From: CAVVJA01 sp963779485
GTDB lineage: Bacteria; Actinomycetota; Actinomycetes; Mycobacteriales; Jatrophihabitantaceae
Direction: 5' to 3'
Assembly (NCBI GenBank): GCA_963779485.1
Contig: CAVZYJ010000021.1
Coordinates: 124,001-188,000 of the forward strand
DNA: 64,000 nucleotides
Both the position numbers and the translations under genes were made by a program. Positions 31,304-39,967 of this stretch are shown here, piece by piece (positions within the stretch are counted from its first letter, which is position 1; every line of letters starts with the position of its first letter). The notes under the pieces were generated by a model. The model was not told the DNA's origin. It saw nothing but the letters and a program-made list of their open reading frames with translations, and did not search any database.

Positions 31304-32405
31304 GTGCATGTGCGCTTGCGGACGCGCCCGCCGCGAAGCGTGGAGGCGGCCAAGTTGAGCGGGCCCAGGCGCGCTGGCCGTCATCGGCGGATCGAGGCCG
31401 ACGACGAGTCCGACGTCCGCTTCGTTCTGGACCTCGACGACCGGCCGGCGGGGCGGCACAGTGCTGACCGGGACGGAAGACGCGCCAGCCTCGACATCGC
31501 CTCCACCGGTTTCCTGATCACCGAGCCGGAGTGGGAGCAGGCGCCGCATCAGGCCACCGTGGCCGCGGCGATTCCCGCTCAAGCGCCGCCGAAGATTTCC
31601 CGAGCGGGCCGCAACCTCCCAGCGGCCATCGGCGTCGGGCTCGCTCTCGGCGCGGTCATCATCGCCAGCCTGTTGCTGTACCGCCCGAGCTTTGTATTCC
31701 TGGTGAGCCTCGCCGTGGCCTACGCGATATTCGAGCTGAGCCAGGCGATCGGCACGGTCGAAGCTCGTCCACCGATAGTGCCGTTGGTCGTCGGCGGGAT
31801 CGCCATGCAGGCGGCGGCGTGGTTCCGGGTCACGAATGGGCTGCTGGTCGCAGCTGCTCGTGACGGTGTGCGGCGTGTTCATCTGGCGGCTGGGCGAGGG
31901 GGTGGCCGGGTACCGACGTGACGTGTCGGCGTCCGTGCTCGTCCTGCTCTACGTGCCGTTCCTCGCCGGCTGTGCCGTATTGCTCGCCGTGCCGCACGAT
32001 GGTGCGGCCCGCGTCATGGCGTTCGTCGGGACGGTCGTATGTAGCGACACCGGCGGGTACGCCGCGGGTGTGCTGTTCGGGCGGCACCCGCTCGCGCCGG
32101 TTGTCTCCAAGGGCAAGACCTGGGAGGGGCTCGCCGGCTCGGCCGTCGCCTGCTGTCTGTGCGGTGGCTTGATCCTGTCCCTGACCTTCCATCACCCGTG
32201 GTGGCAGGGCGTCGTGTTCGGCCTGGCCATCGCGGTGACGGCGACGGTGGGCGATCTCGGCGAGTCGATGATCAAGCGGGATCTGGGCCTGAAGGACATG
32301 GGCCGGCTGCTGCCCGGCCATGGGGGGATCATGGACCGGCTGGACTCGCTGCTTCCCTGCGCCGCCGTGGCCTATCTGCTGCTCTCCGCGTTCCTGGGCA
32401 CCTGA
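31304..32405 (+). CDS. cdsA: Phosphatidate cytidylyltransferase, frameshifted
   Basis: Makes CDP-diacylglycerol from phosphatidate and CTP in the membrane. The first frame (from 31304) carries a ~105-residue hydrophilic N-terminus and the first three membrane helices. The rest lies in the +1 frame: VCGVFIWRLGEG and the CDP-diglyceride synthetase signature (SMIKRDLGLKD, then LPGHGGIMDRLDS). Deleting A31852 joins them as Val-Ala-Leu-Leu-Val-Thr, giving ~366 residues and continuous helices. As written, neither half would work, and CdsA is essential for phospholipid synthesis, so a consensus error is likely. The start is uncertain: GTG 31304, GTG 31310 or TTG further in are possible. Confidence 0.94.
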
Positions 32406-32461
32406 GCGGCGACATCCCCCCGTCGGCTCGAACTGTCGGATGGCTGTGGCAGGGTGACGAT

Positions 32462-33043
32462 ATGTACGAAACCGAGGCCGATCTCGCTCGTCTGCAGGAG
32501 TTGATCGACGCGAGCTTCGCCCGGTCGTCCGAGCACCTGCGCTCGATCATGTCGCCGCCACGGCGGCTCACGGCACGTCGGCTGGCCCACGATCTGACGG
32601 GCATCGCCGTGCTGAACGTAGCCACGGTGACCGCTCGCGGCGAGCCACGGATCAGCGCCCTGGACGGACACTTCTTACATGCCCGGTGGTACGCGACCAC
32701 GTCGGGCACGTCGCCGAAAGTCGGGCAGCTGCGCCGCCGGCCCGCCATCAGCGCCGCCTACACGCCGCGGGACGGCTATGGCGTCTTCTGCCACGGGACG
32801 GTCCGGTTCCTGCAGCAAGAGTCGGGGGAGTATCAGGCCCTTACGGAGCACTGCATCCAGGTATACGGGCAATCCCCTCTCGAATGGGGGCCGGACATCG
32901 CCTACCTCACCATCGAACCCTCGTGGTTCGTGGGCTTCGCCATGACCGATGCGGAACTGGCCGAGATCGAGGCCCAGAAGGCAGCGCGCGCAGCGTCCGC
33001 GGACGGACCGAGCGCTACGGTCGAGTCGGCGGAGGAGGTGTGA
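32462..33043 (+). CDS. Pyridoxamine-5'-phosphate-oxidase-fold (FMN/F420) protein
   Basis: The protein is 193 residues. The split-barrel flavin-binding fold is indicated by LNVATVTARGEPRISALDGHF, WYATTSGTSPKVGQLRRRPA, ISAAYTPRDGYGVFCHGTVRF and the late PSWFVGFAM. Members bind FMN, F420 or heme and act as oxidoreductases or F420-dependent reductases; the cofactor cannot be fixed here. Start ATG 32462, 57 bases after cdsA. Its stop overlaps the rlmN GTG in a GTGA arrangement, so the two are coupled. Confidence 0.82.
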   Translation: MYETEADLARLQELIDASFARSSEHLRSIMSPPRRLTARRLAHDLTGIAVLNVATVTARGEPRISALDGHFLHARWYATTSGTSPKVGQLRRRPAISAAYTPRDGYGVFCHGTVRFLQQESGEYQALTEHCIQVYGQSPLEWGPDIAYLTIEPSWFVGFAMTDAELAEIEAQKAARAASADGPSATVESAEEV

Positions 33044-34143
33044 ACCTGCCTCTGGTGTTCGACCCGCCCGCCCGGGGGTCGCCGCCGCGGCACCTGGCCG
33101 ATCTCACTGGGGACGAGCGGCGGGCGGCCGTCGTCGCCCTGGGCCTGCCGGCGTTCCGCGCCGACCAGCTCTCCCGGCAGTATTTCGGTCGCTTCGAGAA
33201 CGACCCGGCGTCGATGAGCGAGCTGCCGATCGACGTGCGCGGCCAACTGGGCGACGCGTTGTTCCCGAGATTGCTGACCGAGGTCCGTCAGCTGTCGACG
33301 GATGCTGAGACCACCCGCAAGTCGCTGTGGCGGCTGTACGACGGAACGCTGATCGAGAGCGTGCTCATGCGGTATCCGGACCGGATCACGGTGTGCGTGT
33401 CCAGTCAGGCCGGGTGCGGCATGGCCTGCCCGTTCTGCGCGACCGGGCAGGGCGGCCTGCGCCGCAACCTGTCGACCGGCGAGATCGTCGAGCAGGTGGC
33501 CGCCGCCGCGCGCTCCGCTGCTCGCGGCGAGCTGCCGGGGGGAGTGGGTCGGCTTTCGAACGTCGTCTTCATGGGCATGGGTGAACCGCTCGCCAACTAT
33601 CGCCGCCTCGTCGCCGCCCTGCGTCGGATCATCGACCCGCCGCCGGACGGCCTGGGCCTGTCGCAGCGGTCGGTCACGGTGTCGACCGTCGGCCTCGTAC
33701 CGGCGATTGGCCGGTTGGCCGACGAAGGTCTCGCCGTCACGCTCGCGGTGTCGCTGCACGCGCCGGACGACGAGCTCCGCGACACCCTCGTCCCGCTCAA
33801 CACCCGCTGGCGGGTGGCCGAGGTGCTCACCGCGGCCGACGCGTACGCCGCGCGAACCGGCCGGCGCTACTCGATCGAGTACGCGATGATCCGCGGGGTG
33901 AACGATCAGGGCTGGCGGGCCGATCGGCTCGGCGATCTGCTCGCCGGCCGGCTGGCGCACGTCAATCTCATCCCGCTCAACCCCACGCCCGGCTCGGCGT
34001 GGGATGCGTCCCCGAAGCGGGTCGAGCAGGAGTTCGTCCGGCGGCTGGCCGCGCGCGGCGTCGCAGTCACGGTGCGAGACACGCGCGGTCGAGAGATCGA
34101 CGGCGCGTGCGGCCAGCTCGCGGCTCACGATCAGCCGCGATGA
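33040..34143 (+). CDS. rlmN: 23S rRNA/tRNA (adenine-C2)-methyltransferase RlmN
   Basis: Radical-SAM enzyme of 367 residues that methylates A2503 of 23S rRNA and A37 of some tRNAs. The SAM/[4Fe-4S] motif CGMACPFC lies near residue 126. Substrate and SAM segments include NVVFMGMGEPLANY and STVGLVPAIGRLA, and the catalytic Cys is near the C-terminus in DGACGQL. A GTG start overlapping the upstream stop and the GGAGGAGG Shine-Dalgarno fix the start. In actinobacteria it normally follows cdsA. Here it is followed by a convergent alanine dehydrogenase gene and an inverted-repeat element. Confidence 0.96.
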   Translation: MNLPLVFDPPARGSPPRHLADLTGDERRAAVVALGLPAFRADQLSRQYFGRFENDPASMSELPIDVRGQLGDALFPRLLTEVRQLSTDAETTRKSLWRLYDGTLIESVLMRYPDRITVCVSSQAGCGMACPFCATGQGGLRRNLSTGEIVEQVAAAARSAARGELPGGVGRLSNVVFMGMGEPLANYRRLVAALRRIIDPPPDGLGLSQRSVTVSTVGLVPAIGRLADEGLAVTLAVSLHAPDDELRDTLVPLNTRWRVAEVLTAADAYAARTGRRYSIEYAMIRGVNDQGWRADRLGDLLAGRLAHVNLIPLNPTPGSAWDASPKRVEQEFVRRLAARGVAVTVRDTRGREIDGACGQLAAHDQPR

Positions 34144-34193
34144 CCGTTCACACCGCAATGTCGATCATCGTGGACTCGGGAGCGGGCCCTTGA

Positions 34194-34241
34194 TGATCTT
34201 GGAGTTAGTGCCCAATAGTGTCGATAAGTCCAACATCACGA
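34194..34241. repeat. Dispersed inverted-repeat element, copy 2
   Basis: TGATCTTGGAG (34194-34204) faces GTCCAACATCA (34228-34238). The arms carry mismatches, so this is a decayed copy, but the flank TGTCGATAAGTCC and the terminal ACG match the family. It lies between the convergent rlmN and ald stops. Confidence 0.6.
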
Positions 34242-34259
34242 CTGGGGCTTGAGAGCTAC

Positions 34260-35375
34260 TCAGCTCAGAACGTCCGCCAGGTCGACGGATCGGTACCCGT
34301 GCGCCTCGGCCACCGGGGCGTAGGTGATCGCACCCTCGTAGGTGTTCAGACCCAGGGCGAGAGCCGGATCGGCCCGCAGGGCGCGTCGCCAGCCGCGATT
34401 CGCCAGCTCCAGCGCGTACGGGAGGGTCACGTTGGTCAACGCATACGTCGAGGTGTGCGGCACCGCTCCCGGCATGTTGGCTACGCAGTAGAACAGCGAC
34501 TCGTGCACGGTGTAGGTCGGTTGGCTGTGGGTCGTGGGCCGGGAGTCCTCGAAGCAGCCGCCTTGGTCGATCGAGACATCGACGAGAACCGAACCAGGCT
34601 TCATCCGGGAGACGAGCTCGTTCGAGATCAGCTTCGGCGCCTTCGCGCCAGGGATGAGCACCGCCCCGATCACCAGGTCGGCGTCGAGCACAGCCCGCTC
34701 GATCTCGTAGGCGTTGGACGCCACGGTCTGGCAGTGGCCCTGGTAGATGGCGTCGACTCGGCGTAGCTGAGCCACGTTGCGGTCGAGCAGCAGCACCTCG
34801 GCCTCCATGCCCAGGGCGATGGCGGCCGCGTTCTGGCCGGAAACACCAGCCCCGATCACCACGACCTTGGCCGCGTACACACCGGGCACGCCGCCCATCA
34901 GCACGCCGCGACCGCCACCCTGGCTCATCAGGTGGTACGACCCGACCTGGGGGGCCAGCCGGCCGGCGACCTCGGACATCGGGGCGAGCAACGGCAGCGA
35001 CCGGTCCTCGAGCTGCACGGTCTCGTAGGCGATCGCGGTCGTCCCCGCAGCGAGCAACGCGTCAGTGCACTCCTTGGAGGCGGCCAGATGCAGGTAGGTG
35101 AATAGCACCTGGTCCTTGCGCATCCGGCCGTATTCCTCGGGAATCGGCTCTTTCACCTTGAGAATGAGCTCGCCGGCGCTCCATACGTCATCAGCGCTCG
35201 GAAGGATCTCGGCGCCGGCGGCGACGAAGTCGGCGTCGGGGATCGATGACCCCTCCCCGGCCCCCCGTTCGACGTAGACCCGATGGCCGCTGCGAACCAA
35301 CTCGTGCACGCCCGACGGCGTGATGGCCACCCGATACTCCTGGCTCTTGAGCTCACACGGGATGCCGACCTTCAC
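34260..35375 (-). CDS. ald: Alanine dehydrogenase
   Basis: The protein is 371 residues. It interconverts L-alanine and pyruvate with NAD. Motifs: MKVGIPCELKSQEYRVAITP at the start, the catalytic Lys in LILKVKEP, His in YLHLAASKECT, the Rossmann loop VVIGAGVSGQNAA and DVSIDQGGCFEDSRPT. Start is a GTG at 35375 after a GGAGAGG ribosome-binding site. It is divergent from an Lrp/AsnC gene, and a perfect palindrome lies between the two starts. In mycobacteria the paired regulator AldR controls ald by alanine levels, which is the expected logic here. Confidence 0.96.
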   Translation of the reverse strand: MKVGIPCELKSQEYRVAITPSGVHELVRSGHRVYVERGAGEGSSIPDADFVAAGAEILPSADDVWSAGELILKVKEPIPEEYGRMRKDQVLFTYLHLAASKECTDALLAAGTTAIAYETVQLEDRSLPLLAPMSEVAGRLAPQVGSYHLMSQGGGRGVLMGGVPGVYAAKVVVIGAGVSGQNAAAIALGMEAEVLLLDRNVAQLRRVDAIYQGHCQTVASNAYEIERAVLDADLVIGAVLIPGAKAPKLISNELVSRMKPGSVLVDVSIDQGGCFEDSRPTTHSQPTYTVHESLFYCVANMPGAVPHTSTYALTNVTLPYALELANRGWRRALRADPALALGLNTYEGAITYAPVAEAHGYRSVDLADVLS

Positions 35376-35412
35376 GATGCCTCTCCGCCTTTCCTCGCTC
35401 CGGAATTTGACC

Positions 35413-35430
35413 TCAATGATGAATCATTGA
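35413..35430. promoter_or_regulatory. Perfect palindrome, probable Lrp/AldR operator
   Basis: TCAATGAT-GA-ATCATTGA is an exact inverted repeat with 8-bp arms and 2-bp centre. It is AT-rich in a GC-rich genome and lies between the divergent ald and lrp starts (101 bp apart). This is the classical place and shape for an Lrp/AsnC-family binding site. Confidence 0.75.
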
Positions 35431-35464
35431 CGGTTGTGAGGCTAGATAGCTGAAGAAGATTCGA

Positions 35465-35470
35465 TACTCT
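35465..35470 (+). promoter_or_regulatory. Probable -10 box of a leaderless transcript for the ald-linked Lrp gene
   Basis: TACTCT ends 6 nt before ATG 35477, leaving no room for a Shine-Dalgarno. The ald operator palindrome is about 35 bp upstream, so binding there could control this promoter as well. Confidence 0.45.
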
Positions 35471-35476
35471 GCGGTC

Positions 35477-35995
35477 ATGCCCGTGCATCGTTCGACAGCT
35501 CAGACCATGCCGGCGCTCGTTCCGAAGAATGTTCGCCCGACATCGAGCATCGACGAGGTCGACCAGCGCATCCTTTCCGAGCTCGCCGCCGATGCCCGGC
35601 TGCCGAACAACGCACTTGCCGACCGTGTCGGCGTCGCGCCGTCGACCTGTCTCGGCCGGGTACGCGCCTTGCGAGACAACGGAGTGATCCGCGGATATCA
35701 CGCCGACGTGGACCCGGCCGCTCTCGGCCGCCCGATCCAGGCAATGATCTCGGTCCGGTTGCAGTCGCACGCCCGCGGGCACATCAGCGACTTCGCGACG
35801 AAGGTCGCCGCGCTGCCCGAGGTACTCAACGTGTTCTTCCTGGCCGGCGCCGTGGACTTCTACGTGCACATCGCCGCGACGAGCACCGAGAATCTGCGCG
35901 ACTTCGTGGTGGTGAACCTGTCGGGTAACCCCGACGTCGCGCTCACCGAGACGAACCTGATTTTCGAGCATCTCCGGTCCGGCCTCTCCCGATGA
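35477..35995 (+). CDS. Lrp/AsnC-family regulator (AldR-like)
   Basis: The protein is 172 residues. After a ~22-residue leader comes the AsnC helix-turn-helix (DEVDQRILSELAADARLPNN onward to VGVAPSTCLGRVRALRDNGVI). The RAM/AsnC ligand domain (PIQAMISVRLQSHARG and later GAVDFYVHIAATSTENL) follows. It should bind amino acids and switch oligomer state. Divergence from ald, with a perfect palindrome between, makes ald its likely target (AldR role). A TANNNT box 6 nt before the ATG suggests leaderless expression and possible self-control through the same palindrome. Confidence 0.92.
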   Translation: MPVHRSTAQTMPALVPKNVRPTSSIDEVDQRILSELAADARLPNNALADRVGVAPSTCLGRVRALRDNGVIRGYHADVDPAALGRPIQAMISVRLQSHARGHISDFATKVAALPEVLNVFFLAGAVDFYVHIAATSTENLRDFVVVNLSGNPDVALTETNLIFEHLRSGLSR

Positions 35996-36101
35996 AATAA
36001 CAAACAGTCGCTTTCGCTGGTCTCGGCTCAGCTACGGCGTGTCTCCTCACTCCAGGCTCTGCTGCGGGGTGGCTAGACCCCCGACCTGCTGCGTTCTCCT
36101 C

Positions 36102-36140
36102 GTGATCTTGGACCTAGCCCTGCCTCGGTGCTGTCCACGA
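36102..36140. repeat. Dispersed inverted-repeat element, copy 3 (half-decayed)
   Basis: GTGATCTTGGAC (36102-36113) keeps the left arm perfectly. The right half (about 36130-36140, GCTGTCCACGA) is only a remnant. The aminotransferase stop codon (36114-36116) falls inside the element, so the gene's last codons have run into it. It lies between convergent genes. Confidence 0.5.
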
Positions 36141-37616
36141 CCGGCGCCACGCCCCCTGTCCGGTCGGGGTCCCATCGGGTTCTGCGGTGGTTTCGGGTCG
36201 GCGGTCCGCGGCAAAGCGCGCCCATGCCTCGGTGAGGACGGACCGCAGGATCTGCTCTATCTCGTCGAACTCGGGCTGGCCGATGATCAACGGCGGTGAG
36301 AGTTGGACGACCGGGTCACCGCGATCATCCGCCCGGCAGTACAGCCCGGCTTCGAACAGCGCCTTCGACAGGTACCCGCGCAACAGCCACTCGGACTCTT
36401 CCTCGTTGAACGTCTCCTTCGTTGCCTTGTCCTTGACCATCTCGATGCCGTAGAAGTACCCGTCGCCGCGTACATCGCCGACGATCGGCAAGTCGAGCAG
36501 CTTCTCCAAGGTGGCCCGGAAGGCGGCCTCGTTGTCCAGCACGTGCTGGGTCAATTGCTCGCGCTCGAACAGGTCGAGGTTGGCCATGGCTACTGCCGCG
36601 GAGACCGGATGACCGCCGAAGGTGTAACCGTGCGGGAACGAAGTCTGACCGTGCCAGAACGGCTCGGCGACCCGGTTGCTGACGATGCACGCGCCGATGG
36701 GGGAGTACCCGCTCGTCATGCCCTTGGCGCAGGTGATCATGTCGGGCACGTAGCCGAACTTGGTGCAGGCGAAGATGGAGCCGAGCCGGCCGAAGGCGCA
36801 GATCACCTCGTCCGAGACGAGCAGCACATCGTGCCGGTCGCAGATCTCCCGGACCCGCTGGAAGTAGCCAGGTGGCGGCGGGAAGCAACCGCCGGAGTTC
36901 TGCACCGGCTCCAGGAAGACGGCCGCGACGGTGTCCGGACCTTCGAACTCGATCGCTTCCTCGATGCGATCGGCGGCCCACCGTCCGAATGCCTCCACGT
37001 CGTCCGCGTGCTCAGGCGCCCGGTAGAAGTTGGTGTTGGGCACTCGGAAGCCACCGGGCGTAAGCGGTTCGAACATCTGCTTAGCGGCCGGAATTCCGGT
37101 GATGGCCAGGGCTCCCTGCGGCGTGCCGTGGTAGGCCACCGCGCGGCTGATCACCTTGTGCTTCATCGGTTTGCCCACGAGCTTGAAGTACTGCTTGGCG
37201 AGCTTCCAGGCTGTCTCGACCGCCTCACCGCCTCCGGTGGTGAAGAAGACCTTGTTCAGATCGCCCGGTGTGTGATCGGCGAGACGCTCGGCTAGCGCAA
37301 TCGCAGCGGGGTGAGCGTAGGACCAGAGCGGGAAGAACGCGAGCTGCGAGGCCTGTTTGTACGCCGCCTCGGCCAGTTCGATCCGTCCGTGGCCGGCCTG
37401 CACGACGAACAGTCCGGCCAGACCGTCGAGATACTGCTTGCCGGCGGCGTCGTAGATGCGCGCGCCCTCGCCGCGGACGATCGTCGGCACGCCGCCGTCC
37501 GTATAGGAGCCCATCCGGCTGAAGTGCATCCACAGGTGCTCTACCGCGGTCGCCGAGAGTCGTTCGTAGTCGAAGTCATGGATCTCGATCGCCGTCGAGA
37601 TGGGCGTGGTCGTCAT
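36114..37616 (-). CDS. Class III PLP-dependent aminotransferase
   Basis: The protein is 500 residues, fold-type I, PLP-dependent. Motifs: FFTTGGGEAVETAWKLAKQY (phosphate-binding), AYHGTPQGALA, AAVFLEPVQNSGG, LLVSDEVICAFGR (Asp holding the pyridine N) and the PLP Lys in TCAKGMTSGYSP. It resembles the actinobacterial omega-aminotransferase group (Rv3329-like, putrescine/beta-alanine/gamma-aminobutyrate-type), so an amine or omega-amino acid plus pyruvate is the likely reaction. The C-terminal ~30 residues (after RFAADRRP) are not family-like and run into a dispersed repeat. The start overlaps the stop of an Lrp gene (ATGA), so the pair is one operon. Confidence 0.92.
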   Translation of the reverse strand: MTTTPISTAIEIHDFDYERLSATAVEHLWMHFSRMGSYTDGGVPTIVRGEGARIYDAAGKQYLDGLAGLFVVQAGHGRIELAEAAYKQASQLAFFPLWSYAHPAAIALAERLADHTPGDLNKVFFTTGGGEAVETAWKLAKQYFKLVGKPMKHKVISRAVAYHGTPQGALAITGIPAAKQMFEPLTPGGFRVPNTNFYRAPEHADDVEAFGRWAADRIEEAIEFEGPDTVAAVFLEPVQNSGGCFPPPPGYFQRVREICDRHDVLLVSDEVICAFGRLGSIFACTKFGYVPDMITCAKGMTSGYSPIGACIVSNRVAEPFWHGQTSFPHGYTFGGHPVSAAVAMANLDLFEREQLTQHVLDNEAAFRATLEKLLDLPIVGDVRGDGYFYGIEMVKDKATKETFNEEESEWLLRGYLSKALFEAGLYCRADDRGDPVVQLSPPLIIGQPEFDEIEQILRSVLTEAWARFAADRRPETTAEPDGTPTGQGAWRRSWTAPRQG

Positions 37617-38080
37617 CGGGCACCCCAGTCGTATGTCTGTTTGGTCAACTTCAGGTAGAGGAAGGTCTCCGTGCGGTGCACGCCGGGGATGGCGCGAATC
37701 TGGCCGTTCACGAGGCGCAGCAGGTGTTCGTCGTCGGTGACCACCACCTCGGCGAGGATGTCAACCGATCCCGCCACGACCACGATATAGACGACCTCCC
37801 GGATTTGGGTCAGCGCTTCCGCGATGGCCTCGATGTCGCCGCTCGCGCGGATGGCGATCATCGCTTGCCGGTACAGGCCGACCTGGGTCGGATCAGTGAC
37901 GGCAACGATCTGCACGACGCCCGCTTCGACGAGCTTTTGCACCCGTTGGCGCACAGCCGCCTCGGACAGCCCGACGGCCTTGCCGATGGTCGAGTACGCC
38001 CGCCGCCCGTCCTGTTGCAGTTGCTCGATGATCGCTTGGCCGACCTCGTCGAGCAGGGCCCGGTTGGCGGACTGACTCAC
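37613..38080 (-). CDS. Lrp/AsnC-family regulator of the aminotransferase operon
   Basis: The protein is 155 residues from GTG 38080, the length of a normal Lrp protein. The helix-turn-helix (ALLDEVGQAIIEQLQQDGRR through VGLSEAAVRQRVQKLVEAGVV) is followed by an AsnC ligand-binding domain with GSVDILAEVVVTDDEHL. An upstream TTG (38143) would add 21 residues with no family match. It overlaps the aminotransferase gene by 4 bases and probably autoregulates the pair in response to the substrate amino acid. The gap upstream holds the direct repeat AAATCACC at 38150-38157 and 38182-38189, 32 bp apart, a possible operator. Confidence 0.9.
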   Translation of the reverse strand: MSQSANRALLDEVGQAIIEQLQQDGRRAYSTIGKAVGLSEAAVRQRVQKLVEAGVVQIVAVTDPTQVGLYRQAMIAIRASGDIEAIAEALTQIREVVYIVVVAGSVDILAEVVVTDDEHLLRLVNGQIRAIPGVHRTETFLYLKLTKQTYDWGAR

Positions 38081-38192
38081 ATGCCGAGTCTGCCGGCCAC
38101 CGAGCCGTCCGGCAAGTGAATTCGTCGTCTCATGGTTTCTCAACGGCGGAAATCACCTGCCAGAACGCTTGTCGAGCTACGAAATCACCACG

Positions 38193-39824
38193 TTAGCCGT
38201 CACGCGGGGTGCTGGGCGGATCGGCGACGCCCAGGTCGGCGCGGAGCTCTTCGTCGCGCACCAGGGTCGGCGTGTCGCGACGCAGAACCTCACCTCGGAA
38301 GAACGCCGGCGCGATGGCGCGCCAGATGAACATCAGCACGACGCCGACGAGGAAGGTGCCGACGCCGATGATGAACACACCGCCGATCGTCCAATGTGGA
38401 GAAAACGGAACGTCCCAGCGGGTATAGCTGGCCGAATGGTCGGCGTCCGGGGATAGCCAGTCGTCGTGCAAGCTCCAGAACAGCGCGAAGAAGAGGATCA
38501 CACCGCCGAGCGTCGGCAAGATGCCCTGCATCCAGAGGTTGCGGGCGCTGGACCGGAGGTTCTTGCGGTAGTACCAGGCGCAGGCGAACCCGGTCAGGCC
38601 GTAGTAGAACGCGATCAGCATGCCGAGGGCGGTTACTGCGTCGGCGATGATGCTGCCGCTCGTGCCGAGGTAGTTCATGCCCGCGTAGAGGAGGATCGAG
38701 ACACCGCCGAACAGCAGCGTCGAGAAGCTCGGCGTGAGATAGCGGGGGTGCACCCGAGCGAAGGGCTCGGGCAGCGCCCGATACACAGCCATGGACAGGG
38801 TCGTGCGGGCGGTCGGGAGAATCGTCGTCTGGGTCGAGGCCGCGGCCGACGTGAGCACCATCAGGATCAGCAGGTGGGACAGGAAGCTGCCCAGCCCGCT
38901 GCCGCCGAACACTGCCTTGCCGAGCACCGAGAGCACGTCGCCGGAGTTGTCCTGGTTGCTGAGCCCGATCCCGTTGTCCCCGATACCGGCAAAGGACTGG
39001 GCGGCAAGGGTCACCACCGTGTAGGTCACGAGCAGGAGGACTGTCGAGAGGACAGCGGCCCGACCGGGCGTGCGAGAGGGATCCTCGGTCTCCTCGTTGA
39101 CTGCGACCGCGCTGTCCCAGCCCCAGTAGATGAAGATCATGAGAAGCAGGCCGCGGAAGAACGTCGAGAACGAGTCGATGTCGAACGGGTTGAACCAGCT
39201 CCACGAGACGCCGATCGATCCCTCGGTACCGTTGCCGGTTCCGACCTTGACGAGCGCCACGACGGCAAACACAAGCAGCATGACCAGCTCGATGGACAGC
39301 AGGACTTCCTGCAACCTCGCGGACAGCTCGATGCCCCGATAACAGATCCAGGTCATGAGCACGATCCAGAGGACGCCCACCAGCAACACCCGTGCGTCAA
39401 CGGGGTTGCTACCGATGCCGTTCGCGTTGAAGAGCAGAAACAGGTACTGCCCGGCGACCTGGGCGAGGCTCGCCATCACGAGGACGTCGGCGGCGATGAT
39501 CCCCCACCCACCGAGCCACCCGGTTGTCGGCCCGAACGCCCGGGTGGCCCAGGTGAACGTCGTTCCGCAGTCCGGGTCGGCCTTGTTCAGCTCGGAGTAG
39601 CCGATCGCTGTGAACAGCATCGGGACGAACGCGACGATGACGATGAGGGGCGACTGCAGGCCAACGCCTGCGACGATGAGCCCGAGCGTGGCGGCCAGGC
39701 TGTACGCCGGCGCTGTCGACGCCACGCCGATCACCACACTGGCCACCAGGCCGATTGCTCCGGACTTCAGTCCCTTCTCGGCCACCTCGCCGGACGAATA
39801 TTGGGCCTCGGCGGTATCAGTCAT
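38193..39824 (-). CDS. APC-family amino acid/polyamine permease
   Basis: The protein is 543 residues with about 12 membrane helices and a hydrophilic C-terminal tail. Helix 1 holds the unwound GVASTAPAYS motif typical of APC transporters, and later helices carry GWGIIAADVLVMAS and IYWGWDSAVAVNEETEDPSRTPG, a loop conserved in the family. It imports amino acids or amines by ion coupling. Placement next to the aminotransferase/Lrp operon on the same strand suggests uptake of that enzyme's substrate. It is divergent from the saccharopine-dehydrogenase-like gene; the start is ATG 39824. Confidence 0.93.
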   Translation of the reverse strand: MTDTAEAQYSSGEVAEKGLKSGAIGLVASVVIGVASTAPAYSLAATLGLIVAGVGLQSPLIVIVAFVPMLFTAIGYSELNKADPDCGTTFTWATRAFGPTTGWLGGWGIIAADVLVMASLAQVAGQYLFLLFNANGIGSNPVDARVLLVGVLWIVLMTWICYRGIELSARLQEVLLSIELVMLLVFAVVALVKVGTGNGTEGSIGVSWSWFNPFDIDSFSTFFRGLLLMIFIYWGWDSAVAVNEETEDPSRTPGRAAVLSTVLLLVTYTVVTLAAQSFAGIGDNGIGLSNQDNSGDVLSVLGKAVFGGSGLGSFLSHLLILMVLTSAAASTQTTILPTARTTLSMAVYRALPEPFARVHPRYLTPSFSTLLFGGVSILLYAGMNYLGTSGSIIADAVTALGMLIAFYYGLTGFACAWYYRKNLRSSARNLWMQGILPTLGGVILFFALFWSLHDDWLSPDADHSASYTRWDVPFSPHWTIGGVFIIGVGTFLVGVVLMFIWRAIAPAFFRGEVLRRDTPTLVRDEELRADLGVADPPSTPRDG

Positions 39825-39954
39825 GAGGAGCTCCCGGATCGCGACAGCCTGTCATGCACGAGCTAGTGCGTTTATCGCAGCTGAAAGCTCATCCGGCAAG
39901 GGTTTCCGTGTTGCGACTTTGCTACAGGCGTGGATTCGGTCGTGATGATCTACC

Positions 39955-39960
39955 TATAGT
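39955..39960 (+). promoter_or_regulatory. Probable -10 box of a leaderless transcript for the saccharopine-dehydrogenase-like gene
   Basis: TATAGT, close to consensus, ends 7 nt before ATG 39968, the ideal leaderless distance. The -35 region is poor. Confidence 0.6.
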
Positions 39961-39967
39961 GACGGCC

